Shown here: in pieces, positions 42,012-51,158 of the stretch
Layout: every line of letters starts with the position of its first letter
How positions within the stretch are numbered: the first letter of the stretch is position 1
Assembly: GCA_943788695.1 (NCBI GenBank)
Contig: CALSRG010000001.1
Coordinates: forward strand, 930,001 to 994,000
DNA: 64,000 nt
From: an uncultured Flavobacteriaceae bacterium
Lineage (GTDB): Bacteria > Bacteroidota > Bacteroidia > Flavobacteriales > Flavobacteriaceae
Direction of reading: 5' to 3'
Position numbers and translations under genes: made by a program
Notes under the pieces: generated by a model
Told to the model about the DNA's origin: nothing
The model's database searches: none
What the model saw: the letters and a program-made list of their open reading frames with translations, nothing else

Positions 42012-43171
42012 TTGATTACAGATTTGAAATGAAATAATAGATAAATATATCTAATGACTAAAGCGAAAATAAAAGGCAATAGTGCCAAGGAAAAAACCTG
42101 AATTCCTGACAGCACGTGTATTCCCATGAGAATAATAAGCAAAATGAGAAACTTTATATATCGCGATAACCACCTAACAGGTGTTTTTTTATAGACAACT
42201 GGCACCATGAATATGTTTGGTGCAAAAGCCCAAAGTAAATTGTAATTGAATGCCGTTGCAGAATGGTCAGTCGCAAACCATAATAGTAAAACGATTAGTC
42301 CAACAATACCTGTTATTAGAAATAGTAGGGCATCAAGTAACTTGCTTTGGCGCTTTTTTTTGTAATCTAAAAACGTCAATATAAGGATAAGGATACCACT
42401 AAAACTCAATACCACGAAAGGGCTAAACAATGACGCCTCAGTTGTTTTGGGTTCAGATTCTAAGAGTGTTTCGCTTTTTTTGACAAGCGATTGTCCTTCA
42501 CTTAATTTGGTAGATTCTAAATTTTGATGAACATATTTTGGTAAAAATAATTGATCTTCGAGACTAATTTCCCTATCAATAATCGAACCTAACGCTAAAT
42601 CGATCCCAAAACTGCCCCAACTGTTCTTGTCAACACATTCATAAATTAAATCTCGAAAGGTTTTGCTTTTTATTACTTTGGATCTGTCGTAAGTCAATGA
42701 GTCGTTTAATACTTGTTCAAGTACTTTTGGGATTTTATTGGCACAGTTGTCATAAAAAAAATCGTAGCGATACGAATTGTTTTCGGGAAGGCTATTATTT
42801 AATAGAAAGGCAAAAAATTGTTGCCTTTGTTGCACTGTTAAATTTAATGTTTGACTTTTTATTGAACGCCCTTGTAAAACGTAGTTATCAAAAAATTCCT
42901 CAAAATAGGAAACACCCAGTTCGTAATCAAGTTGTCCTTGTGCAAACTTTAAATAGAAATTTGGTGTATTAAAATCATAGCGTCCAAAATCAAAGACCAG
43001 GTCATAGTTCATGACATAATCTTTGACTCTGATGGCACTGTGACCAAAAGAGTCGTTTAAGTTGTTTCCTGGTCCAATGGTTAAAATACTTATATCCGAA
43101 TAATGCGATAATGTTTGCGCACTGCTAAAGAAGGGCGCACAAAAAATTAATAAAGCAATTAGTTTAGGCAT
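42008..43171 (-). CDS. DUF4105 membrane protein (Lnb-type lipoprotein N-acyltransferase candidate)
   Basis: This is a 387-residue protein. A signal peptide (1-19, ending SSAQ) precedes a periplasmic DUF4105 domain of about 220 residues, which keeps the likely catalytic histidine H44 (FGHSAIRV) and cysteine C143 (FFYDNCANKI). The C-terminal 140 residues form about five transmembrane helices. DUF4105 proteins of Bacteroides have been described as Lnb, which N-acylates lipoproteins. Conservation of H and C fits that role here, but activity is inferred. Two DUF4105-independent neighbours, a short methyltransferase-like protein and a PorV-like protein, flank it closely. Confidence 0.75.
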   Translation of the reverse strand: MPKLIALLIFCAPFFSSAQTLSHYSDISILTIGPGNNLNDSFGHSAIRVKDYVMNYDLVFDFGRYDFNTPNFYLKFAQGQLDYELGVSYFEEFFDNYVLQGRSIKSQTLNLTVQQRQQFFAFLLNNSLPENNSYRYDFFYDNCANKIPKVLEQVLNDSLTYDRSKVIKSKTFRDLIYECVDKNSWGSFGIDLALGSIIDREISLEDQLFLPKYVHQNLESTKLSEGQSLVKKSETLLESEPKTTEASLFSPFVVLSFSGILILILTFLDYKKKRQSKLLDALLFLITGIVGLIVLLLWFATDHSATAFNYNLLWAFAPNIFMVPVVYKKTPVRWLSRYIKFLILLIILMGIHVLSGIQVFSLALLPFIFALVIRYIYLLFHFKSVIK

Positions 43172-43180
43172 CTAGCAAAT

Positions 43181-44278
43181 TTATTTAAAAGTACTAAAGT
43201 CGAGTTTGAGTGAGAAAATATTAGAATAAAGCGCGATACTTTGGTCTCCAATATCTGTTAAGGCATAATCAACTTCGATGCCGCGATATTTAAAACCTAA
43301 ACCAATATTTGGTTGAAAACTCAATTTTTTCTGTTGATCAAAGCTCGATTCGTTTTGAAAATTACCTATTCCAGCGCGGACAAATACCAAATCTGTGTAA
43401 CCGAGTTGCAATCCTAGAGCTGGTGATATACTAACGGATTGGGTTGAAATTAAATCGTTATTTTTTTCAAATTTAAATATCATGTCGAGTTCAGTCTGAA
43501 GCTCATAATCGTAGCCAAACATAAACGATTTTGCTACACCCAATTGAAGTTTCGGGATTGTTATTTCGGAGGATTCTGGAACCGTTTGATTTTGTCCTTC
43601 AATGGCGCTTTGAATGTCAGCCAATTTATTTTCATCAAAACTCCAAACGTTAACCGTTGTTGTAATGTCTCTGGCCATAAGTCCAAATTGCCAGCCTCGG
43701 TCCGTTTTGATTCTTAGACCAACATCAAACCCAAATCCCCAGGACGATGCAAATTCGCCTATAATCCGGCGGATAATTTTAGCGTTTACGCCATAATCAA
43801 AATCTTTAAGTATAGCTTTCCTTGAGTAGGAAAAGGTGAGGGCATAATCAGCTGCCGAAAACATGGTAATGCGATCATAATTGATTTGTCCCTGATCATC
43901 TATCAATTGTGTAGTGTCTAAAATATCATCAACGCCAAACCTAATTAAACTGGCTGCCACGGCACTCCGATCATCCAGTTTAATGGCATAGCCGATAAAG
44001 TTATAGTTGGCAATATTAGCAAAATAACTGGCATGCATAAGAGATAATTCACGATCCTCAATTTCCACCAAACCTGCCGGGTTCCAGTAACTTGAATTAA
44101 CATCATTGCTTCGCGCTACTATCGCATTTCCACTACCCAGAGCGGCTGCATCAACACCTATATTTAAAAACTCATTAGAGTACTTCGGAGATGACTGCGA
44201 CCAAACACAAATTGTCATTCCTAGAAAAAGTATATGAAACAGTTTATTCAAGCGGTATTTTTTTACAAAGATGCACAT
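43181..44278 (-). CDS. PorV/PorQ-family outer-membrane protein (PorV2-like)
   Basis: This protein of up to 365 residues has a signal peptide ending VWSQ. It contains FLNIGVDAAALGSGNAIVARSNDVNSSYWNPAGL (landmarks GVDAAALG, SYWNPAGL), the FadL-like start shared by PorV/PorQ proteins of the type IX secretion system, and continues as amphipathic beta strands to KLDFSTFK. PorV shuttles cargo to the attachment complex, and this copy may be the PorV2 variant of flavobacteria. The ATG start gives a long basic N-region. A TTG at 44251 (MNKLFHILFLG) would give a more usual signal peptide. Confidence 0.78.
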   Translation of the reverse strand: MCIFVKKYRLNKLFHILFLGMTICVWSQSSPKYSNEFLNIGVDAAALGSGNAIVARSNDVNSSYWNPAGLVEIEDRELSLMHASYFANIANYNFIGYAIKLDDRSAVAASLIRFGVDDILDTTQLIDDQGQINYDRITMFSAADYALTFSYSRKAILKDFDYGVNAKIIRRIIGEFASSWGFGFDVGLRIKTDRGWQFGLMARDITTTVNVWSFDENKLADIQSAIEGQNQTVPESSEITIPKLQLGVAKSFMFGYDYELQTELDMIFKFEKNNDLISTQSVSISPALGLQLGYTDLVFVRAGIGNFQNESSFDQQKKLSFQPNIGLGFKYRGIEVDYALTDIGDQSIALYSNIFSLKLDFSTFK

Positions 44279-44353
44279 AATTTATGCAATTTAATGTGCT
44301 AAAGGGTCACGTCATTTTAACTCTCAAAAACCGTCATTATTGTTTATTGGGTG

Positions 44354-44381
44354 TTGTATTGCCATTTGTTTATTATCTTTA
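44354..44381 (+). promoter_or_regulatory. TTG-N17-TATCTTTA promoter for pssA
   Basis: TTG (44354-44356) and TATCTTTA (44374-44381, seven of eight matches to TAnnTTTG) are separated by 17 nt. The ATG follows 17 nt after the -7 box. Confidence 0.5.
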
Positions 44382-44398
44382 AAGTCAAATATTAAACA

Positions 44399-45097
44399 AT
44401 GAAATCGGCGCTACCCAATTTGTTAACACTCTTAAATCTTTTCTCCGGTTGTGTGGCTGTAATATTTGTATTTAATAACCATTTGGAATGGGCTTCCTGG
44501 GCGGTTTTAATTGGAATGGTTTTTGATTTTTTTGATGGTTTAGTTGCTAGGGTTTTAAAGGTTAATGGTCCTATTGGAAAGGAACTAGATTCTTTAGCAG
44601 ACATGGTCACCTTCGGCTTGGTGCCAGGACTCATTGTATTTAAGTTGATGGAAATGGCTTTAATGACTTTTTCTTTAGACTGGCCTTTTTTGCCTTTTAC
44701 CGCATTTCTAATAACTCTAGGCGCTGCATTTAGGTTGGCAAAATTTAATGTGTTGCCATCGCAAAATGATTTTATTGGTCTTCCTACACCAGCCAATGCT
44801 ATTGTATTTATTGCTTTTCCACTTATCATTGCCTATCAAGGCAGCGATGCGATGAACACATTTATTTTAAATCCTTTTACGTTGTTGTTCTTGACGTTTA
44901 CATCGGCTTTACTAATGAATTTGCCTGTTAGAATTATGTCATTTAAAATGAGAGAAAAAAATTTAAGAGATTTTTCACCGCAATTGATTCTAGTGGTCAT
45001 ATCGATTGTATTTTTGGTTGTACTCAAATTTGCAGCTTTGCCACTTATTGTGCTGACTCATGTTGTGATTTCACTCTTTAAGACTTATCCGAAATGA
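44399..45097 (+). CDS. pssA: CDP-diacylglycerol--serine O-phosphatidyltransferase
   Basis: This 232-residue membrane enzyme makes phosphatidylserine from CDP-diacylglycerol and serine. The CDP-alcohol phosphotransferase signature is perfect at 43-68: D43-x2-D46-G47-x2-A50-R51-x8-G60-x3-D64-x3-D68. About seven hydrophobic helices are present. It links CdsA (0.2-1 kb) to Psd (start of the window). The stop overlaps the terC ATG (ATGA). Confidence 0.94.
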   Translation: MKSALPNLLTLLNLFSGCVAVIFVFNNHLEWASWAVLIGMVFDFFDGLVARVLKVNGPIGKELDSLADMVTFGLVPGLIVFKLMEMALMTFSLDWPFLPFTAFLITLGAAFRLAKFNVLPSQNDFIGLPTPANAIVFIAFPLIIAYQGSDAMNTFILNPFTLLFLTFTSALLMNLPVRIMSFKMREKNLRDFSPQLILVVISIVFLVVLKFAALPLIVLTHVVISLFKTYPK

Positions 45098-45870
45098 TGG
45101 AGAATTTGTTCACTCTTTTTATGTTAATTATGCTCCAAGCGGTGCTAGGATTTGATAACTTGTTGTACATCTCTTTAGAGTCTAAGAGGGCACCAAAAGA
45201 TCAGCAAAAGAAGGTGCGTAGAATGGGTATTTTAATTGCTATTGCTCTACGTGTAGCACTATTGTTCATACTCATAAACTTAATAAAATACTTTCAAGAT
45301 CCTTTTTTTGAATTCTCCAATGAGGGCCTTATTGAAGCTTCGGTAAATGGTCACAGCCTAATTGTTTTTGCCGGGGGTATTTTTATCATTTATACTGCCA
45401 TGAAAGAAATATGGCATATGGTTAGTTTTAAAATTCATCATTTGAATGAGCCAGAAATTCATACGTCTAGTGTGCTTAAAGTCACCTCGATGATTGTAGT
45501 TATGAATGTAGTCTTTTCATTCGATTCAATTTTAAGTGCGATGGCATTGACCGATATTTTTTGGGTAATGGCTATAGCCATTGTCATTGGCGGTATATTG
45601 ATGATTTGGTTGTCAGATCATGTTACTTCCTTTTTAGAACGCAACAGGATGTATGAGGTTTTGGGTCTTTTTATACTCTTTATAGTTGGGATAATGTTAG
45701 TAACCGAAGGTGGTCACATTTCTCATCTGACGCTATTCGGTAATCCCATTACTCCAATGAGCAAAACAACGTTCTATTTTATAATAACTATTTTAGTACT
45801 GATCGATATTGTCCAAAGTCGCTATCAGAAAAAACTTATCGAAGAAAAGAGAAGCACACAAAAAGACTAA
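45094..45870 (+). CDS. TerC-family membrane protein
   Basis: This 258-residue protein has seven or more membrane helices. It contains [17 protein letters not shown] (about 14-30) and [16 protein letters not shown] (about 139-154), the two acidic FDN/FDS motifs of TerC proteins, which are linked to export of metal ions such as manganese. A C-terminal basic tail is cytosolic. It is co-transcribed with pssA through a 4-bp overlap. The ion is not readable from sequence. Confidence 0.87.
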   Translation: MMENLFTLFMLIMLQAVLGFDNLLYISLESKRAPKDQQKKVRRMGILIAIALRVALLFILINLIKYFQDPFFEFSNEGLIEASVNGHSLIVFAGGIFIIYTAMKEIWHMVSFKIHHLNEPEIHTSSVLKVTSMIVVMNVVFSFDSILSAMALTDIFWVMAIAIVIGGILMIWLSDHVTSFLERNRMYEVLGLFILFIVGIMLVTEGGHISHLTLFGNPITPMSKTTFYFIITILVLIDIVQSRYQKKLIEEKRSTQKD

Positions 45871-45888
45871 AACTCAAGTCGTTTTTTT
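45859..45888. terminator. Weak bidirectional hairpin between terC and lptB
   Basis: A short stem (GACT / AGTC) is extended by A/T pairs past a bulged G and followed by seven T on the plus strand. It overlaps the last codons of both terC and lptB. The stability is modest. Confidence 0.35.
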
Positions 45889-46607
45889 CGTAATTCAAAG
45901 TTTTGGCCTAAATACACCCGTCTCACCGTTTCGTCTGCGGCTAACTCCTCAGGTTTACCATATTTAAGAATACTTCCTTCAAACATGAGGTAAGTACGAT
46001 CCGTAATGGCTAATGTTTCTTGAACATTATGATCAGTAATCAAGATGCCGATGTTCTTTTTTGTCAACTGAGCAACGATTCTTTGAATATCTTCTACGGC
46101 AACTGGATCGACGCCTGCAAATGGCTCGTCCAATAAAATAAATTTTGGATCAGTGGCTAATGCACGCGCAATCTCTGTGCGACGTCTTTCTCCTCCCGAC
46201 AATAAATCGCCACGATTTTTTCGAATGTGGTTCAATCCAAATTCATCAAGTAACACTTCAACCTTATCTTGTTGCTCCTTTTTAGACAATTTGGTTAGCT
46301 GTAAAACACTCAAAATATTATCCTCAACACTCAATTTTCGAAAAACAGAAGCCTCTTGCGCCAAATAACCAATACCTATTTGAGCCCTTTTGTACATCGG
46401 GAATGAGGTGATGTTTGTGTCGTCAATATAAATTTGACCCCCGTTAGGACGAATTAGGCCAACAATCATATAAAAACTGGTGGTTTTTCCTGCACCATTA
46501 GGACCCAATAATCCAACAATTTCTCCCTGATTTACTTCCAAAGAAACATCCTTTACCACCTTTCGGCCGCTGTAGGATTTCATTAATTGTGTTGCATGAA
46601 GTTTCAT
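45867..46607 (-). CDS. lptB: LPS export ABC transporter ATP-binding protein LptB
   Basis: This 246-residue ATPase powers LPS extraction from the inner membrane. Walker A GPNGAGKT is at 35-42, [20 protein letters not shown] is the Q-loop/switch region (landmarks YLAQE, FR), [15 protein letters not shown] is the signature, and [11 protein letters not shown] is the Walker B with catalytic Glu. The GERRR form and the [12 protein letters not shown] stretch are specific to LptB. Start at ATG 46607; the TTG one codon earlier is less likely. LptF and LptG genes are not adjacent. Confidence 0.95.
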   Translation of the reverse strand: MKLHATQLMKSYSGRKVVKDVSLEVNQGEIVGLLGPNGAGKTTSFYMIVGLIRPNGGQIYIDDTNITSFPMYKRAQIGIGYLAQEASVFRKLSVEDNILSVLQLTKLSKKEQQDKVEVLLDEFGLNHIRKNRGDLLSGGERRRTEIARALATDPKFILLDEPFAGVDPVAVEDIQRIVAQLTKKNIGILITDHNVQETLAITDRTYLMFEGSILKYGKPEELAADETVRRVYLGQNFELRKKRLEF

Positions 46608-46639
46608 CAAAGGTAGTATTGAGCTGCTAAAATACGGAT

Positions 46640-46996
46640 TTATTTTTCATGCTGATGTGAATCGAGAGCATTCCAAAACTCATAGGCTTTGCGTAAATGA
46701 GGGATCACAATGGTTCCTCCAACCAATGTTGCAATGCCGAGCGCTTCTACAACCTTCTCTTTTGTCAAGCCTAATTTATGAGATGTTTCTAAGTGGTATT
46801 TTATACAGTCATCACAACGTAAAACAGCCGATGCAACCAATCCAAGCAATTCTTTAGTTTGTACATCCAGGGCTCCTTCGGCATAGGCATTCGTATCAAG
46901 ATTAAAAATCCGTTTTATAATCTTGTTGTTGTCCGCTAAAATTTCGGCATTCATACGCTCCCTATAAGCGTTAAAATCATTAACTAAATTACTCAT
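46640..46996 (-). CDS. AhpD-like/carboxymuconolactone decarboxylase family protein
   Basis: This 118-residue helical protein has a CxxC-x3-H site: C61, C64 and H68 in RCDDCIKYH. That is the redox and proton-relay motif of AhpD-like alkylhydroperoxidase folds. [13 protein letters not shown] near the C-terminus also fits. It is probably a peroxide-linked or disulfide-reducing enzyme, and its partner is unknown. It lies in a tight minus-strand series with tatC (1 bp gap) and kdsD. Confidence 0.85.
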   Translation of the reverse strand: MSNLVNDFNAYRERMNAEILADNNKIIKRIFNLDTNAYAEGALDVQTKELLGLVASAVLRCDDCIKYHLETSHKLGLTKEKVVEALGIATLVGGTIVIPHLRKAYEFWNALDSHQHEK

Positions 46997-46997
46997 G

Positions 46998-47795
46998 CTA
47001 TCTGTTGTTTTGTTTGTACGTCATTCGAGATAATAAAATACTAAATTGATATAAGATCATTACGGGTATAGCCACAATAATTTGACTTGTCACGTCTGGT
47101 GGCGTGATGACTGCTGCTACAATCAAAACGATAACTAAGGCGTATTTTCTATATTTTTTCAAAAAGTCTGGCGTGACTAATCCAATTTTAGTCAAGAAGT
47201 AGATCAAAATAGGTAATTCGAAGATAAACCCAGAGGCTAAACTTGATGATCTTACCAATCCGATATATGAGCTAAGGTCAAATTCGTTGAGCACTTGTTC
47301 GGAAACCTGGTAGGTTCCTAAAAAGTTTATAGATAGAGGGCAAATGACATAATAGCCAAACAATACGCCTATGAAAAATAGAAGTGAGGACGCAATAATA
47401 AAACCTCTTGCATGTCGCCGCTCATTTTTGTGTAAGCCAGGAGCAACAAAACGCCAAATTTCAAAAATAATGTAAGGAAATGCAACTACAAATCCAACTG
47501 TAATGGAGGTCCAAAGGTGCGCTGAAAATTGTCCAGCCATCGTGCGACTTTGAACTGAAAATGGCAATTCGTCACCGCAAAATTGACTGTCAATCCCAAA
47601 AAATGTTGCGACTTTACACAGTAATTTATAAGTAGGGAAACTGATTTGTTTGGGTCCAAAAATGATAACGTCAAAAATGAACGACTTAAAAAAGAAGGCC
47701 GCACACCCGGCAATAACCACAGCGGCGAGACTTCGGATGATATGCCAGCGCAATACCTCCAAGTGATCCAAAAACGACATGCTTTGATTTGACAT
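46998..47795 (-). CDS. tatC: Sec-independent protein translocase TatC
   Basis: This 265-residue protein has six transmembrane helices and exports folded proteins with twin-arginine signals. It begins MSNQSMSFLDHLEVLRWHIIRS; the FLDHLEELR motif is the family hallmark and binds the RR signal. Later PYIIFEIWRFVAPGLHKNERRHA (landmarks FEIWRFVAPGL) and the helix GLVTPDFLKKYRKYALV match. An extra periplasmic segment around 45-70 is common in Bacteroidota. TatA is not in the window. Confidence 0.95.
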   Translation of the reverse strand: MSNQSMSFLDHLEVLRWHIIRSLAAVVIAGCAAFFFKSFIFDVIIFGPKQISFPTYKLLCKVATFFGIDSQFCGDELPFSVQSRTMAGQFSAHLWTSITVGFVVAFPYIIFEIWRFVAPGLHKNERRHARGFIIASSLLFFIGVLFGYYVICPLSINFLGTYQVSEQVLNEFDLSSYIGLVRSSSLASGFIFELPILIYFLTKIGLVTPDFLKKYRKYALVIVLIVAAVITPPDVTSQIIVAIPVMILYQFSILLSRMTYKQNNR

Positions 47796-47807
47796 GATGG
47801 TATTATA

Positions 47808-48776
47808 TTAAATGAGTCCTTCGCGGATCAGATCGTGCATGTGAATGACACCACAATAAACTTTTTGATCATTCAAAACGATTAATTGAGAAATACCAAA
47901 TTGCTCCATGATGTCCTTGGCGGTAATGGCCATTTCCTGATCTCCAATTGTCTTTGGGTTTTTTGTCATAATATCTAGTGCGATAACTTTGTTCAGATCT
48001 GGATTACTATGAAGCATGCGTCTCAAATCGCCATCTGTTATAAGACCTATTAGTGAATCTCCTTCAATGACAGCAGTAAGACCTAATCGTTTATCCGTAA
48101 TTTCTAGAATGATATCTTTAAGTTTTGTATCTGACGAAACTTTTGGAATTTTATTTTGTGAAGCTAAATCGCCCACTCTCAAATACAGTTTTTTGCCTAA
48201 GGCACCTCCAGGGTGGTATTTTGCAAAATCGCTACTTGTAAATGAACGAAGATGCAGTAATGATACAGCAACAGCATCTCCCATAGCCAGTTGAGCAGTT
48301 GTACTGGTTGTTGGTGCTAAGTCATTCGGACAAGCTTCTTTTTCAACAGTTGTTTTCAATACATAGTCGCTCTGAATACCGAGAAAAGAGTTTGGATTTC
48401 CAGTCATGCCAATCAATTTATTTTTACTTTTTTTGATAAAAGGAATGAGAACCTTTATTTCTGGCGTGTTGCCACTTTTAGAAATACACAATACGATATC
48501 ATACTTTTGCACCAATCCTAAGTCGCCATGAATGGCATCTGCGGCATGCATATAAATAGCTGGTGTTCCGGTGGAGTTTAGAGTAGCTACAATCTTATTG
48601 GCAATAATGGCGCTCTTACCTACTCCAGTTACAATAACGCGACCCTTAGAATTAAAAATCATTTGAACTGCTTCTGCAAATCCAACGTCTAAATAATTTA
48701 TTAATTGTAGAACTGATTGTCCTTCAAGTTCTAAGGTAGTTTTAGCAAATTCGAGAATGCGTTCGTTTGTATTCAA
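47808..48776 (-). CDS. kdsD: Arabinose-5-phosphate isomerase (KdsD/KpsF)
   Basis: This 322-residue enzyme interconverts ribulose-5-phosphate and arabinose-5-phosphate, the first step to Kdo for lipid A glycosylation. It has an N-terminal SIS domain (about 33-170) with GVGKSAIIANKI, MHAADAIHGDLG and ISKSGNTPE, then ALGDAVAVSLL-like and FAKYHPGGALGKKL. Two CBS domains (about 203-322) follow. The start codon is a TTG (MNTNERILEFAK). It begins the kdsD-tatC-AhpD-lptB minus-strand run. Confidence 0.94.
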   Translation of the reverse strand: MNTNERILEFAKTTLELEGQSVLQLINYLDVGFAEAVQMIFNSKGRVIVTGVGKSAIIANKIVATLNSTGTPAIYMHAADAIHGDLGLVQKYDIVLCISKSGNTPEIKVLIPFIKKSKNKLIGMTGNPNSFLGIQSDYVLKTTVEKEACPNDLAPTTSTTAQLAMGDAVAVSLLHLRSFTSSDFAKYHPGGALGKKLYLRVGDLASQNKIPKVSSDTKLKDIILEITDKRLGLTAVIEGDSLIGLITDGDLRRMLHSNPDLNKVIALDIMTKNPKTIGDQEMAITAKDIMEQFGISQLIVLNDQKVYCGVIHMHDLIREGLI

Positions 48777-48807
48777 CTTTTTCTGTTTTGATTAAAAATT
48801 TCTTATA

Positions 48808-48838
48808 AAAAAGTATTACTTTTAAAACAATGATACAA
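48808..48838 (-). promoter_or_regulatory. Probable -33/-7 promoter for kdsD
   Basis: On the minus strand TTG (48836-48838) is followed by 20 nt and TACTTTTT (48808-48815), seven of eight matches to TAnnTTTG. Confidence 0.4.
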
Positions 48839-48851
48839 AAGAACAAAAAAA

Positions 48852-48938
48852 ATGTATGCCTTTGCCATTGTAATGCAATCTGTTGCAGTGGGTTTTAGTC
48901 TTTTTTTATTGAAAACAACAAATTCATTTTTTAAATGA
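48852..48938 (+). CDS. Possible 28-codon hydrophobic peptide upstream of recQ
   Basis: A short frame begins MYAFAIVMQS, continues with a hydrophobic stretch (VAVGFSLFLL) and ends KTTNSFFK. It is preceded by an A-rich tract. Its TGA overlaps the recQ ATG as ATGA, the same coupling used by real operon pairs in this window. It could be a small single-pass membrane peptide, a leader that couples recQ translation, or chance. I have no homology evidence. Confidence 0.35.
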   Translation: MYAFAIVMQSVAVGFSLFLLKTTNSFFK

Positions 48939-51118
48939 CCGAGAAGATTTTGTTAGATGCGCTTAAGCGTTATTTTGGGTTTAATGCTTTTCGAGGTATG
49001 CAATTGCAGGTTATTAAGAGTCTTATGGATAGCAAGGACGTATTTGCCATAATGCCAACAGGCGGGGGTAAATCGTTATGCTATCAAATGCCAGCGCTGA
49101 TCCAAGAAGGCACTGCCATTGTAGTCTCTCCACTTATTGCTTTGATGAAAAATCAAGTTGATGCTTTACGAGGGATTTCAAATGATGACGGAGTCGCTCA
49201 TGTAATCAATTCATCTTTGAATAAGACCGAGATCAAAAATGTTAAATCTGATATTATTAGTGGTGTGACTAAATTACTTTATGTCGCTCCCGAGTCCTTG
49301 GCTAAGGAGGATAATATCGAATTTTTAAAAACTGTAAAAATTTCGTTCTTAGCTATTGATGAAGCGCATTGTATTAGCGAATGGGGTCATGATTTTAGAC
49401 CAGAATATCGCAACTTAAGACCCATTATTGATCAAATTGCGCCGAAAGTACCAATTATTGCAGTTACCGCAACTGCCACTCCTAAGGTGCAGCAGGATAT
49501 AATTAAGAATTTACATATTTCTAATGCTTCAGTTTTTAAAGATTCATTCAATCGACCAAATTTATATTACGAGGTACGTCCAAAAACCAAGGATGTCGAT
49601 GGTGATATCATTCGATTCGTTAAGCAGAATGAGGGCAAATCAGGAATCATTTATTGTTTAAGCCGAAAGCGGGTAGAGGAATTAGCTCAAGTTCTGCAAG
49701 TGAATGGTATTAAAGCCGTTGCTTATCATGCAGGACTTGATAGTAAGACACGAGTGAGACATCAAGATATGTTTTTGATGGAAGATACAGATGTTGTTGT
49801 TGCTACAATAGCATTTGGTATGGGAATCGATAAGCCAGACGTTAGGTTCGTCATTCACAATGATATGCCAAAAAGTATTGAGAGTTATTATCAAGAAACG
49901 GGTAGAGCTGGTCGTGATGGGGGTGAAGGGCATTGTTTGTCATTTTACAGTTATCAGGATATTGAGAAGTTGGAAAAATTCATGTCGGGCAAACCTGTAT
50001 CTGAGCAAGAAATTGGTATGGCGCTTTTAAATGAGGTGATTGCTTATGCAGAGACTACAATTTCAAGAAGAAAATTCATTCTGCACTATTTTGGTGAAAA
50101 TTTTGACAATGAAACAGGTGCAGGTGGTGATATGGACGATAATATTCGTTTTCCTAAAAAACTTCTTGAAGCAGGAAAGGATGCTCTTTTAGTGCTCCAA
50201 ACAGTTGATCATACTTACGAAAAATACAAATTAAAAGATTTAGTCAATGTGCTTATTGGTAAAGAAAACGCTCTAATTAAGTCGCACCGTGCTCATGAAT
50301 CCGATTATTTTGGAAAAGGTAAAAATCATGAGAATTTTTATTGGACTGCCCTCATTCGGCAACTTCTTATTGACGGTCTTTTGCGTAAAGATATTGAAAC
50401 TTATGGCGTTATTAAATTGTCAGATCAAGGTAGAAACTTTTTAAAACAACCTGGAGAATTTAAAATGAGTGAACCTCAAGACTATGGTTCTGGTCTATTT
50501 GACGCCGTAAATCGTGTCAAATCTGGTGGTGATGCGGTATTGGTTAAAATGTTAAAGGATTTACGGAAGAAAATCGCAAAATCTAAAGAGATTCCTCCTT
50601 ATGTCGTTTTTCAAGATTCGTCAATTGATGACATGTCGATAAAATATCCAATTACCATAGAAGAACTTACTCAAGTTCATGGTGTTGGTGAGGGTAAAGC
50701 AAAAAAATATGGTGCAGAATTCATATCCCTTATTGCTCAATATGTTGAAGAGAACGATATCGAAAGAGCTCAGGATATGTTGGTAAAATCAACAGGTACC
50801 AATTCTGGCCTAAAATTATTCATCATTCAAAGCATTGACCGAAAGTTACCATTCGAAGATATCGCTGGCGCGAAAGGAATGAAAATGATTGACTTCATTA
50901 CCGAATTGGAGTCTATTGTAAATTCTGGCACAAAGTTGAATATTGACTATTGTATTGAGGAATTGTTTGATGAAGATCAAATAGAAGACTTAGAAGCATA
51001 TTTTTTAGAGTCTGAATCTGAAGAAATTGATGATGCGGTGTCAGAATTTGATGGAGAGTACGATATTGAAGAGCTGCGCATTTTTAGACTAAAATTTATC
51101 AGTGAATTAGGTCACTAA
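48935..51118 (+). CDS. recQ: ATP-dependent DNA helicase RecQ (cysteine-less zinc region)
   Basis: This is a 727-residue 3'-5' helicase for recombination and fork repair. Walker A MPTGGGKS is at 40-47, DEAH at 142-145 with CISEWGHDFRPEY after it, ATIAFGMGIDK (290-300) and QETGRAGRDG (320-329). The RecQ-C segment with YAETTISRRKFILHYFGE follows, then a winged-helix region, an HRDC-like domain (about 545-615) and an acidic C-terminal extension with a helix-turn-helix-like part. The four cysteines that bind zinc in Escherichia coli RecQ are absent: residues 376-402 contain none. The extension makes it about 120 residues longer than the E. coli protein. Confidence 0.94.
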   Translation: MTEKILLDALKRYFGFNAFRGMQLQVIKSLMDSKDVFAIMPTGGGKSLCYQMPALIQEGTAIVVSPLIALMKNQVDALRGISNDDGVAHVINSSLNKTEIKNVKSDIISGVTKLLYVAPESLAKEDNIEFLKTVKISFLAIDEAHCISEWGHDFRPEYRNLRPIIDQIAPKVPIIAVTATATPKVQQDIIKNLHISNASVFKDSFNRPNLYYEVRPKTKDVDGDIIRFVKQNEGKSGIIYCLSRKRVEELAQVLQVNGIKAVAYHAGLDSKTRVRHQDMFLMEDTDVVVATIAFGMGIDKPDVRFVIHNDMPKSIESYYQETGRAGRDGGEGHCLSFYSYQDIEKLEKFMSGKPVSEQEIGMALLNEVIAYAETTISRRKFILHYFGENFDNETGAGGDMDDNIRFPKKLLEAGKDALLVLQTVDHTYEKYKLKDLVNVLIGKENALIKSHRAHESDYFGKGKNHENFYWTALIRQLLIDGLLRKDIETYGVIKLSDQGRNFLKQPGEFKMSEPQDYGSGLFDAVNRVKSGGDAVLVKMLKDLRKKIAKSKEIPPYVVFQDSSIDDMSIKYPITIEELTQVHGVGEGKAKKYGAEFISLIAQYVEENDIERAQDMLVKSTGTNSGLKLFIIQSIDRKLPFEDIAGAKGMKMIDFITELESIVNSGTKLNIDYCIEELFDEDQIEDLEAYFLESESEEIDDAVSEFDGEYDIEELRIFRLKFISELGH

Positions 51119-51158
51119 GCCTTTACGATTTTTTATCTTCGCGCAAAACTTTATAAAG

